A stretch of 64,000 nucleotides of DNA, from NCBI GenBank assembly GCA_044221335.1, contig JBGAPI010000013.1:1-64000 (forward strand), in the 5' to 3' direction. How positions within the stretch are numbered: position 1 is the first letter of the stretch; each line of letters begins with the position of its first letter. This stretch comes from JBGAPI01 sp044221335 (lineage in GTDB: Bacteria; Pseudomonadota; Gammaproteobacteria; Xanthomonadales; Ahniellaceae). A model generated the notes under the pieces. That model worked only from the letters and a program-made list of their open reading frames with translations, ran no database searches and was not told the DNA's origin. The position numbers and the translations under genes are program-made. Positions 44,755 to 53,086 of the stretch are shown piece after piece.

Positions 44755-47700
44755 ATGCGCCTGTTCCGGGAATTCTTCCGTTTCGAACTCGGCTTCCAGC
44801 TGCGCACGCCGCTGCTGTGGATCGTCACCGTGGCGCTGTCGGCGCTGGCGATGACGGCGATCGCCACCGACCTCGTCACCGTCGGCAGCGCGATCGGCAA
44901 CGTGCATCGCAACGCGCCGTCGGTCATCCTGAACTTCCTCGGCACCTTCTCGGCGCTGGGCATGTTCGTCGTGGTCAGCTTCGTCGCCAGCGGCCTGCTG
45001 CGCGACCACGAGCTCGGTACCGCGGAGCTGTTCTTCGCGACACCGATGAACAAGCGCGACTACCTGTTCGGCCGGATGGCGGGCGGCCTCGCCGCCTGCC
45101 TGGTGATCTTCCTCGGCATCGCGATCGGCATGTCCTTCGGCCAGACCCTGCCGGGCGTCGAGGCCGAGCGCCTCGGTCCCTATCCGCTGGCGGCCTACGG
45201 CTGGGGCTTCGCGTTCATCGTGATCCCCAATCTCCTGTTCATGACCGCGTTGATGGGCCTGCTCGCCGCGACCACCCGCAGCCTGCTGGTCACCTATCTC
45301 GGCGTGATCGGATTCTTCGTGTTGTGGTCGGTCAGCGGCGCGATCACCCGCGACCTCGACAACGTCTGGGTCGCGACGCTGATCGAGCCCTTCGGGCTGC
45401 GCGCGCTGTCCCGGACCATGCGCTACTGGTCGGCCGAGGAGCGCAACACCGGGCTGCCGGCGCTGTCGGGCTACCTGCTCGCCAACCGCGGACTCTGGCT
45501 CGCGATCTCGATCGCCCTGCTGGCCGCGACCTACGCGCGCTTCCAGCCGATGCGCGCCGACAGCGGCAGCGCGGCCAAGGGCAAGACCGCCGCACCGACC
45601 GCGCCTGCCGCGGTCGCCGCCGTGGCGACGACGACGCCGGCCGCGGTGCCCGCGGTGAACGCCCGTTCCGACCGCGGCGCCCGGCTCGCGCAGCTCGCGC
45701 ACCTCGCCCGCAGCGAGACGATGGCCGTCCTCGCCGGCATCCCGTTCCGGGTGATGCTCGCGTTCGGCGTGATGAACCTCGTCGGCAGCGCCTCGTTCTC
45801 CGACGTGCTGTTCGGCACCAAGGTGTTTCCGGTCACCCACCTGATGCTGGACACGCTGTCCGGCACCTACAACTTCCTGCTCTGGATCATCCTCACCTTC
45901 TACGCGGGCGAACTCGTGTTCCGCGAACGCGCGGCGAAGCTGGGCGAGGTGATCGACGCGACGCCGATCCCGAACTGGCTGCCGCTGGCGGCGAAGTACA
46001 TCGCGCTCACCGCCGTGATCGGCTGCTTCCTCGCGGTCGGCGCGGTCACCTGCATGCTGTTCCAGCTGGCGAAGGGCTATACCTTCCTGGAACCGGCCGT
46101 CTACCTGGAGTCGCTCGCGCTCGATGCCTGGGTGTTCGCGCTGTACGCCGCGCTGGCGCTCGCCATCCAGGTGTTCTGCAACAACAAGTTCCTCGGCTAC
46201 GCGGTGGTGATCGGCGTGCTGATCGTGCAGGCCGTGCTGCCGGTGCTGCACCTCGAGCACAACCTGCTGTTCTACGCGAGCTCGCCGCCGGCGCCGTACT
46301 CGGACATGAACGGCTTCGGCCACTTCCTTGCCGGCAAGCTGTGGTTCGACCTGCACTGGACGCTGCTGGCCGCGATCCTGCTGGTCCTGGCGGCGCTGTT
46401 CTGGGTGCGCGGCAGCGACCCGTCGCGGCAGGACCGCAGCCGCGAGGCGCGCCGTCGCCTCACCGGCCTGCCGCGCCTCGCGCTCGCGGTCGCGGGGCTG
46501 GCCTTCGTCGCCAGCGCCGGCTGGATCTACTACAACACCTGCGTCCGGAACGACTTCGCCTCCAGCAGTCGGCGGCTCGACGACCAGGCCGACTACGAGA
46601 GGTCCTACGCCCGCTACGCCGGACTGGCGCAGCCCAGGATCACCGCGGTCAGCGCCGACGTCGACCTGCATCCCCATGAACGCCGCGCCGAGATCCGCGC
46701 GCGCTGGCACCTGGTGAACAAGTCGGGGCAGTCGATCGGCGCGTTCCACCTGACGCTGCCGGCCGAGGTCAAGGTCGATCGTCTCGACTTCGCGCCGCAC
46801 CAGGACACCCTGATCGACGAGCGCCTGCAGTACCGCATCTACACGCTGGACACGCCGATGGCGCCGGGCGCGGAAATGGACATGGCGCTCGACCTGCACA
46901 TCGCCAACGTCGGCTTCGGCAACGACTTGGGCTCGACGGCGCTGGTCGACAACGGCAGCTTCTTCAACAGCGGGCAGTCCTTCCCGGCGTTCGGCTACCA
47001 GCCGCGCTTCGAGATCGACGATCGCAACGAGCGCCGCAAGCGCGGCCTCGGCGAGCCGCGCCGGATGCCGAAGCTCGAGGACGTGGCGGCGCGCGCGAAC
47101 CACTACATCGCCCGCGACGCCGACTGGATCGACTTCGAGACCACGGTGTCGACCGAGCCGGACCAGATCGCGCTGGCACCGGGATATCTGATCCGCGAGT
47201 GGAGCGAGAACGGTCGCCGCTACTTCCACTACAAGATGGACCGCCCGATGCTGCCGTTCTTCGCCTACCTGTCCGCGCACTGGGAAGTGAAGCGCGATCG
47301 CTGGCACGACCTCCCGATCGAGATCTACTACGACGCCAAGCATCCCTACAACGTCGACCGGATGATCGAAGGCGTGAAGGATTCGCTCGACTACACCGCG
47401 GCGAACTTCACCCCCTACCAGCACAGGCAGGTGCGGATCGTCGAATTCCCGCGCTACGAGCGCTTCGCGCAGAGCTTCGCCAACACCATCCCGTTCTCCG
47501 AGTCGATCGGCTTCATCGCCGACCTGCGCGATCCGGAGCAGGTGGACTACGTCTACTACGTGACCGCCCACGAGGTCGCCCACCAGTGGTGGGCGCACCA
47601 GGTGATCGGCGCGAACCTGCAGGGCGCCACCGTGATGAGCGAATCGCTGGCGCAGTACACCGCGCAGCAGGTGATGGCCCACCACTACGGCCCCGGGCAG

Positions 47701-48363
47701 ATGCGCAAGTTCCTGAAGTACGAGCTCGACAACTACCTGTCCAGCCGCGGCGCCGAGCGGGTCGAGGAGCTGCCGCTGCTCCGGGTCGAGAACCAGCCCT
47801 ACATCCACTACCGCAAAGGCTCGCTGGTGTTCTACCGCCTGGCGGACGAGATCGGCGAGGACCGGCTCAACCGCGCCCTGAAGCGCTACCTCGAGGACAA
47901 GGGCTTCCAGCAGCCGCCCTACACGACCTCGCAGGAGCTCGTCGACTACATCCGCGCCGAGGCGCCGGCGGACAAGCAGGCCCTGATCACCGACCTGTTC
48001 GAGAAGATCGCGTTCTACGACAACCGGGTCACCGCGGCGACGGCGAAGAAGCGCCCGGACGGAAAGTACGACGTCGAGATGAGCCTGCACGTCGACAAGG
48101 TCTACGCGGACGGCCGCGGCGTGGAGTCCGCCGGGACGGTCGACGACGACATCGAGATCGGCGCCTTCGCCCGCGCGCCTGGCGCCGGCGAGTCGACGGA
48201 GAAGGTGCTGTCGCTCGCGCGGCGGCACTTCGACGCCCGCGGCGATTCGACGCTCACGCTGACCGTCGACGAGCTGCCCTACGAGGTCGGCATCGATCCG
48301 TACAACAAGTTCATCGATCGGGTGTCGACGGACAACCGCAAGCGGGTGACGCTGGTGCAGTAG
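44755..48363 (+). CDS. ABC-2 permease fused to M1-family metallopeptidase
   Basis: A 1202-residue fusion. Residues ~1-260 and ~320-600 carry two sets of hydrophobic helices typical of ABC-2 permeases (first FGRMAGGLAACLVIFLGIAIGMSFG, later VIGCFLAVGAVTCMLFQL). An Ala/Pro/Thr-rich linker lies near residues 275-305. From about residue 610 the chain becomes an M1-like peptidase with the zinc motif HEVAHQWW (His939, Glu940, His943) and a third ligand in MSESLAQYTA (Glu963), HEXXH-X19-E rather than the classical X18. The C-terminal helical domain (LPLLRVENQPYIHYRKGSLVFYRLADEIG) is also M1-like. The peptidase presumably faces the periplasm. Substrate unknown. Confidence 0.92.
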   Translation: MRLFREFFRFELGFQLRTPLLWIVTVALSALAMTAIATDLVTVGSAIGNVHRNAPSVILNFLGTFSALGMFVVVSFVASGLLRDHELGTAELFFATPMNKRDYLFGRMAGGLAACLVIFLGIAIGMSFGQTLPGVEAERLGPYPLAAYGWGFAFIVIPNLLFMTALMGLLAATTRSLLVTYLGVIGFFVLWSVSGAITRDLDNVWVATLIEPFGLRALSRTMRYWSAEERNTGLPALSGYLLANRGLWLAISIALLAATYARFQPMRADSGSAAKGKTAAPTAPAAVAAVATTTPAAVPAVNARSDRGARLAQLAHLARSETMAVLAGIPFRVMLAFGVMNLVGSASFSDVLFGTKVFPVTHLMLDTLSGTYNFLLWIILTFYAGELVFRERAAKLGEVIDATPIPNWLPLAAKYIALTAVIGCFLAVGAVTCMLFQLAKGYTFLEPAVYLESLALDAWVFALYAALALAIQVFCNNKFLGYAVVIGVLIVQAVLPVLHLEHNLLFYASSPPAPYSDMNGFGHFLAGKLWFDLHWTLLAAILLVLAALFWVRGSDPSRQDRSREARRRLTGLPRLALAVAGLAFVASAGWIYYNTCVRNDFASSSRRLDDQADYERSYARYAGLAQPRITAVSADVDLHPHERRAEIRARWHLVNKSGQSIGAFHLTLPAEVKVDRLDFAPHQDTLIDERLQYRIYTLDTPMAPGAEMDMALDLHIANVGFGNDLGSTALVDNGSFFNSGQSFPAFGYQPRFEIDDRNERRKRGLGEPRRMPKLEDVAARANHYIARDADWIDFETTVSTEPDQIALAPGYLIREWSENGRRYFHYKMDRPMLPFFAYLSAHWEVKRDRWHDLPIEIYYDAKHPYNVDRMIEGVKDSLDYTAANFTPYQHRQVRIVEFPRYERFAQSFANTIPFSESIGFIADLRDPEQVDYVYYVTAHEVAHQWWAHQVIGANLQGATVMSESLAQYTAQQVMAHHYGPGQMRKFLKYELDNYLSSRGAERVEELPLLRVENQPYIHYRKGSLVFYRLADEIGEDRLNRALKRYLEDKGFQQPPYTTSQELVDYIRAEAPADKQALITDLFEKIAFYDNRVTAATAKKRPDGKYDVEMSLHVDKVYADGRGVESAGTVDDDIEIGAFARAPGAGESTEKVLSLARRHFDARGDSTLTLTVDELPYEVGIDPYNKFIDRVSTDNRKRVTLVQ

Positions 48364-48487
48364 GCCTCGCGCCGCTCCGACGGGAGGCGAGGTGCCTGCC
48401 GGAAGTCACCACTTTCGGCGGAACGCTTGTCGCCACCGCTCTCGCGGCCGACACTAGTTCGCATCGGTGTCGTCGCGGAGCGGTGCG

Positions 48488-49651
48488 GTGGAACAGGCGG
48501 TGCGTCGGACCCATTGGCTTTCGCCGCTGTCGATTGCCGGCTATGTGACCTGGGCGACGATGACCTGGGCGGTGTGGCGCTCCTCGCCGGTCGCGACCTT
48601 CCTCCCTGCCGAGACCGCCCGTGCCGTCGCGCTCGGCGGCTGTGCTCTGTTCCTGCTGGCCTATCTCGGGCTGATCGTCGTCGGCTTGAGGCCACGCAAC
48701 TGCGCGCCCTGGCTCGCGACCCAGGGCGTCGCGCTGCTGCTGATCGCGCTCGGCACCCGCAATGGCGCGGCCGGCGTGCTGGCGATCATGCTGGCCGCGG
48801 AACTCGCCGCGATCTGCACGGTGCGCGAACTGCTGGTGAGCCTCGCGGTGCTCAATCTCGGCCTGCTCGCGATCACCGTGCGGATCGTCGGCTGGGAGGA
48901 CGCGCTGATCGGCTGGGCGTCGTTCGTCGCCTTCCAGGGCTTCTCGGCACTGTCCTCGCGCTACGCGCACCAGGCCGAGGTGGCGGCCGCGAGGCTCGCC
49001 GAGGCCAACGCGGAGCTCCTGGCGACCCGCGCACTGCTGGTCGAGAGCGCGCGCGACCAGGAGAGGCTGTCGCTGTCGCGCGAGCTGCACGACGTCGCCG
49101 GTCACAAGCTGACGGCGCTGAAGCTGAACCTCGCGGCACTCGCGCGCGACCCGCTGCTGGCCGGACGCGAGCAGGTCACGCTGTCGGCGCAGCTGGCCGA
49201 CGAACTGCTCGCCGACATCCGCGGCGTGGTCCGGCAGATGCGCGACCGCGCCGGCATGGACCTCGCCGCCGCGATCACACGCCTCGCCTCGCCCTTCCCG
49301 CGGCCCGAGGTCCACATCGAGATCGCGGAGGATGCCCGCGTCGACCATGCGCTGAAGGCCGAGGCGCTGCTGCGCACCGCGCAGGAGGCGCTGACCAATG
49401 CCGCGCGCCACGCCGACGCCGACCACGTCTGGCTGGTGCTGCGCCGCCACCAGGACCGGATCGAACTCGCCGTGCGCGACGACGGCCGCGGCGCTGCCCG
49501 GTCCGGCGGCGCCGGCAAAGCGAGCGGCGCGGGCAGCGGTCTCGCCGGAATGCGCGAGCGGCTGGAGGCCCTCGGCGGCGGCCTCGACATCGTGCCGACC
49601 GGCGCGCGCGGCTTCGCGCTCTCCGCGTGGCTGCCGGCGGGAGCGACATGA
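48488..49651 (+). CDS. NarL-type sensor histidine kinase (membrane)
   Basis: A 387-residue kinase. The GTG at 48488 is chosen because GGAG lies 7 bases upstream. Residues 1-150 hold about five hydrophobic helices forming a membrane sensor. A coiled-coil linker follows, then the HisKA_3 box LSRELHDVAGHKLTALKLNLA with phospho-acceptor His201. The HATPase domain has TAQEALTNAARHADA and DDGRGA, then SGLAGMRERLEALGG. The stop overlaps the response regulator start (ATGA), so kinase and regulator form one unit. The 124-bp gap after the permease/peptidase gene leaves a possible separate promoter. Confidence 0.92.
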   Translation: MEQAVRRTHWLSPLSIAGYVTWATMTWAVWRSSPVATFLPAETARAVALGGCALFLLAYLGLIVVGLRPRNCAPWLATQGVALLLIALGTRNGAAGVLAIMLAAELAAICTVRELLVSLAVLNLGLLAITVRIVGWEDALIGWASFVAFQGFSALSSRYAHQAEVAAARLAEANAELLATRALLVESARDQERLSLSRELHDVAGHKLTALKLNLAALARDPLLAGREQVTLSAQLADELLADIRGVVRQMRDRAGMDLAAAITRLASPFPRPEVHIEIAEDARVDHALKAEALLRTAQEALTNAARHADADHVWLVLRRHQDRIELAVRDDGRGAARSGGAGKASGAGSGLAGMRERLEALGGGLDIVPTGARGFALSAWLPAGAT

Positions 49652-50313
49652 GCACGCCGGTGCGGATCGCCTTGGCCGACGACCAGGCGCTGGTGCGCCG
49701 GGGCCTGACCGCGCTGATCGCGAGCCTCGGGGGGATCGAGATCGCGATCGAGGCCGAGGATGGCAGTGGCCTCGTCGCGGCACTCGCGGCGACGCCGGTC
49801 GACGTGGTGGTGAGCGACATCCGGATGCCGGGCATGACCGGCATCGAGGCGCTGCTGGCGCTGCGCGAACGCGGCGACCGCACGCCCGTGATCCTGCTCA
49901 CCACCTTCGACGACAGCGACCTGCTGCTCGCCGCGGTCGACGCCGGCGCGCAGGGATTCCTGCTGAAGGACGCCTCGCCCGAGGACCTGCGCGACGCGAT
50001 CCTGCGCGTCGCCGCCGGCGAGACCCTGCTGCAGCCGGTGTCGACCGAGCCGGTGCGTGCCCGGCTGCGCTACCGCGACCCGAAACAGCCGGCGGCCGCT
50101 GCGCCGGGCCAGATCGCGCCGTCGGATCTCACGGAGCGGGAACTCGCGATCCTGCGACTCATTGCCGGCGGCTATTCGAACAAGGAGATCGCCCGTACCC
50201 TGTTCCTGGCCGAGGGCACGGTGAAGAACTACGTCTCCGACCTGCTGCTGAAGCTCGACTGCCGTGACCGGACGCGGGCGGTACTGAAGGCGATCACACT
50301 GCGCCTCATCTAG
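49648..50313 (+). CDS. NarL/FixJ-type response regulator
   Basis: A 221-residue regulator. The receiver has ALADDQALVRRGL, phospho-acceptor Asp57 in VVVSDIRMPG, the Thr position in ILLTTFDD and Lys in GFLLKDASPEDL. The LuxR-type helix-turn-helix is LTERELAILRLIAGGYSNKEIARTLFLAEGTVKNYVSDLLLKL. It pairs with the upstream kinase by a 4-bp overlap. Such pairs usually control the adjacent transporter genes, so the ABC/M1 pair is an inferred target. Confidence 0.93.
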   Translation: MSTPVRIALADDQALVRRGLTALIASLGGIEIAIEAEDGSGLVAALAATPVDVVVSDIRMPGMTGIEALLALRERGDRTPVILLTTFDDSDLLLAAVDAGAQGFLLKDASPEDLRDAILRVAAGETLLQPVSTEPVRARLRYRDPKQPAAAAPGQIAPSDLTERELAILRLIAGGYSNKEIARTLFLAEGTVKNYVSDLLLKLDCRDRTRAVLKAITLRLI

Positions 50314-50322
50314 CCCCTGTTC

Positions 50323-50434
50323 CGTCATTGCGAGCGCAGCGAAGCAATCCAGCGCCTTCGCTCTGGTTCTGGCGTGACGAACAGCGAAGGCACTGGATTG
50401 CTTCGTCGGAGCTGCGCTCCTCCTCGCAATGACG
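50323..50434. repeat. Inverted REP pair, family B
   Basis: CGTCATTGCGAGCGCAGCGA with AGCAATCCAGCGCC is followed by the inverted arm GGCACTGGATTGCTTCGTCGG then AGCTGCGCTCCTCCTCGCAATGACG. Relative to the copy at 18170, the right arm has a short insertion (TCGGAGCTGCGCTCCTCC). It separates the response regulator gene from the next membrane protein gene. Confidence 0.9.
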
Positions 50435-50464
50435 GGCGTTGTCGGTCCGCCCGCGGCGCTGCGC

Positions 50465-50470
50465 GATAAT
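50465..50470 (+). promoter_or_regulatory. Candidate -10 element (GATAAT)
   Basis: GATAAT lies 6 bp before the GTG start at 50477, implying a leaderless or near-leaderless transcript if functional. TTGTCG lies about 20 bp upstream, too far for a standard -35. Confidence 0.3.
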
Positions 50471-50476
50471 GCCCCG

Positions 50477-50968
50477 GTGGACGCCTTCTTCGACCGCGAC
50501 TACCCCCGCTACCCGGACCGTGCGACGGCCCGCGAATGGCTCCGACCGTGGAAGCTCTTCACCTTCGCGGTCGCGATGGCCTTGCTGCTCTACGGCGCCA
50601 CCCACTACGAGATCGCGGACTGGGACGTCGGCGTGACCTGGTGGATGGGCGTGCTGACCTACCTGTCGGCACCGTGGGCAGTGCGGATGCTCGGCGGTGC
50701 GCTGCGCTACCGCCCGCCCGGCTGGTGGTGGCAGGCGCTGCTGGCGCTGGCCGCGGCGGTGTTCGTGGTCGACACCGTCTACGTCGCCTACCACCGCTCG
50801 GTCGGCAACACGATGTACCGCGAGGAGAATTTCCGCGCGTCGCTGCCGATCTACCTGATGGCCGGGGTGTTCTGGCTGTACCGCGGCAGCCTTGCCGAAC
50901 TCCTCCGCGACCTCCGCGCATCGCTCCGCGGCCGCGACGCTTCCGGGCCGCCCGTCGACGGACCCTGA
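50477..50968 (+). CDS. Small membrane protein of unknown function
   Basis: A 163-residue protein starting with GTG at 50477 (VDAFFDRDYPRYPDRATAREWLRPW). It has about four hydrophobic segments: LFTFAVAMALLLYGATHY, WWMGVLTYLSAPWAV, WWWQALLALAAAVFVVDTVYVAY and LPIYLMAGVFWLY. The ATG at 50429 would add 16 residues from within the repeat, which is unlikely. No family is recognised. Confidence 0.65.
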   Translation: MDAFFDRDYPRYPDRATAREWLRPWKLFTFAVAMALLLYGATHYEIADWDVGVTWWMGVLTYLSAPWAVRMLGGALRYRPPGWWWQALLALAAAVFVVDTVYVAYHRSVGNTMYREENFRASLPIYLMAGVFWLYRGSLAELLRDLRASLRGRDASGPPVDGP

Positions 50969-51199
50969 TCCCCCGCCCGAAGGATTTTTCGTCGCGCGTG
51001 GCGGACTTGGCGATCGAACGGCGTCTCCTTGTCCTGATCGGGGGGTCGAACGCGCGCGCGACGGCGCCGACGAGTCCTCCGAAGTGTGGGCGAGTCGACG
51101 CTTTCGGGTGTTCGAGCCGCCCAGCATCCGCGTTTATCACATGGCGTTACGGTGCCGTGCGGCAAGGTCCGTGCGGGTCTTTGCGACAGGGGACAATTC

Positions 51200-53086
51200 A
51201 TGCAGACAAGTCGAATCCGATCCGCCGGAGTTGCGGTCGCCGTGGCGCTCGCACTTTCCGCGGGCAGCGCCCAGGCGCAATCGCACGCGATCGATGCGGG
51301 CTTCAGCGACGGCCTGGAGGACGGCCCCGGCAGTCGCGCCGACGCCGCGCGCTTCCTCGCCCAGGCGACCTTCGGGGCGACCGATGCCGACATTACCGAG
51401 GTGATGCAGCTCGGCTACGCCGGCTGGCTCGCCAAGCAGTATGCGGCGCCGGTCAGCTCGCAGCTCGCCTATTACAACTGGGTCACCGGCCCCCTGGCGG
51501 AGAACTACGGCTCGTCGGTGTTCCGGGAGGGCTGGTTCCTCGCCGCCCTCGGCGGCCCGGATCCGCGGACCCAGGCACCGATTCCACCGAACCACACCGA
51601 CCAGCTGCGCCAGCGCGTCGCCTTCGCGCTGTCCGAGATCTTCGTGGTCTCCGACAAGAACACGCTGCTCGACCAGCACCCCGACAGCTTCGCGCACATC
51701 TACGACATCTTCGCCAACAACGCGTTCGGCAACTACCGCACGCTCCTGGACCAGGTGACGCTGTCGCCGGCGATGGGCGTGTACCTCAACATGATGACCA
51801 ATCATCGTGCCAATCTCGCCGTGAATCTGCATCCGGACGAGAACTACGCGCGCGAGATCAACCAGCTGTTCTCCGTCGGGCTCGTCATGCTCAATCCGGA
51901 CGGCACGGTGCAGACCTCCGGCGGCCAGCCGGTGCCGACCTACAACCAGGCGGTCATCACCAACTTCGCCCACGTGTTCACCGGCTGGACCTGGTCCGGC
52001 TGCACCACCGCCGCCGTGTTCGATTCCTGCGGCCCGGACAACAGCGCGGTTGCCGCGCGCACGCCGATGATCCCGATCGCGGCGCAGCACGACAACGGCA
52101 CCGACGTCACCAACGACATCCTTTCGAAGCAGCTGCTGTCCTACGGCAGTGCGGCCTCCGGTGGCGTGGTGCCCAACGGCGGCACGCCGGCCCAGGACCT
52201 GGCCTTCGCGCTCGACAACATCTTCAACCATCCCAACGTCGGCCCCTTCATCGGCAAGCAGCTGATCCAGCGCCTGGTCACCTCGAACCCGAGCCCGGCC
52301 TACGTCGCGCGCGTCACCGCGGTGTTCAACAACAACGGCAGCGGGGTTCGCGGCGACCTCAAGGCCGTCGTGCAGGCGATCCTGCTCGACCCCGAGGCGC
52401 GCTATGGCCATCTCGCCAACCCGAGCACCTACGGCAAGCTGCGCGAGCCGCTGCTGCGCATCACCCACCTGTGGCGGGCGATGAGCGCGCGCCATGCCTG
52501 CGGCAGCGACACCGCTTCCGGCAACACCATCCGCCACTACGGCAACATGCCCTACCGCTACGCGGGCTATGCCACCGCCTACGCCACCGACGACACCATC
52601 TACGAGAGCGGCGTCGGCCAGGCCCCGCTCGATTCCGACACCGTGTTCAATTTTTTCAAGCCGAGCTTCAAGCCGCCGGGCGAGATGTCCACGGCGGGAC
52701 TCGTCGGCCCGGAGTTCCAGATCAACACCGACGTGCTGAACATCAATTCGACCAACAGCATGATGTACAAGGCCTTCGGCTACGACCTCACTGACACCTG
52801 CGACAACAGCGAGTTGGAGCTGGGCGAGGTGAAGATCAACACCACCCAGGACCTCGGCCTCGCTGGCCTCACCAATGGGCAGGGCGCGGATACCGCCGAC
52901 CGGCTGATCGATGCCTACAACGTGCGCTTCATGTCGGGTCAGATGTCGGCGTTCATGCGCAAGACCCTGCTCGACAACCTCAATGCGGTCAACGTCAACA
53001 GCTTCGGCGCTGACTGGAAACGCGAACGCGTAAGTCGCGCGCTGTACCTGATCCTGACCTCGCCCGAATACATGGTGCAGAAATGA
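51200..53086 (+). CDS. DUF1800 exported protein
   Basis: A 628-residue exported protein with ATG 51200, preceded by AGGGGA. The signal is RIRSAGVAVAVALALSAGSAQA. The DUF1800 landmarks are ADAARFLAQATFGATDADI, LRQRVAFALSEIFVVSD, HPDENYAREINQLFSVGL and FAHVFTGWTW. The N-terminal mature piece GFSDGLEDGP recalls the DGFE motif of secreted Lysobacterales proteins. DUF1800 and DUF1501 are almost always adjacent, and here the stop overlaps the DUF1501 start by 4 bp. Their joint function is unknown; a role in extracellular polymer handling is speculation. The 231 bp upstream contain no recognisable gene or riboswitch. Confidence 0.92.
   Translation: MQTSRIRSAGVAVAVALALSAGSAQAQSHAIDAGFSDGLEDGPGSRADAARFLAQATFGATDADITEVMQLGYAGWLAKQYAAPVSSQLAYYNWVTGPLAENYGSSVFREGWFLAALGGPDPRTQAPIPPNHTDQLRQRVAFALSEIFVVSDKNTLLDQHPDSFAHIYDIFANNAFGNYRTLLDQVTLSPAMGVYLNMMTNHRANLAVNLHPDENYAREINQLFSVGLVMLNPDGTVQTSGGQPVPTYNQAVITNFAHVFTGWTWSGCTTAAVFDSCGPDNSAVAARTPMIPIAAQHDNGTDVTNDILSKQLLSYGSAASGGVVPNGGTPAQDLAFALDNIFNHPNVGPFIGKQLIQRLVTSNPSPAYVARVTAVFNNNGSGVRGDLKAVVQAILLDPEARYGHLANPSTYGKLREPLLRITHLWRAMSARHACGSDTASGNTIRHYGNMPYRYAGYATAYATDDTIYESGVGQAPLDSDTVFNFFKPSFKPPGEMSTAGLVGPEFQINTDVLNINSTNSMMYKAFGYDLTDTCDNSELELGEVKINTTQDLGLAGLTNGQGADTADRLIDAYNVRFMSGQMSAFMRKTLLDNLNAVNVNSFGADWKRERVSRALYLILTSPEYMVQK

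Noticed and set aside
43825..48228. Very long open frame on the minus strand (1467 codons) opposite the ABC/M1 genes
   Set aside because: Its composition is dominated by Arg, Glu, Val, His and Gln, with no domain motif. It lies exactly antisense to a clear permease/peptidase gene, as expected from high GC at third codon positions.
50969..51199. Possible riboswitch before the DUF1800 gene
   Set aside because: I looked for conserved riboswitch cores in these 231 bases and saw none; only a ribosome site near 51190.
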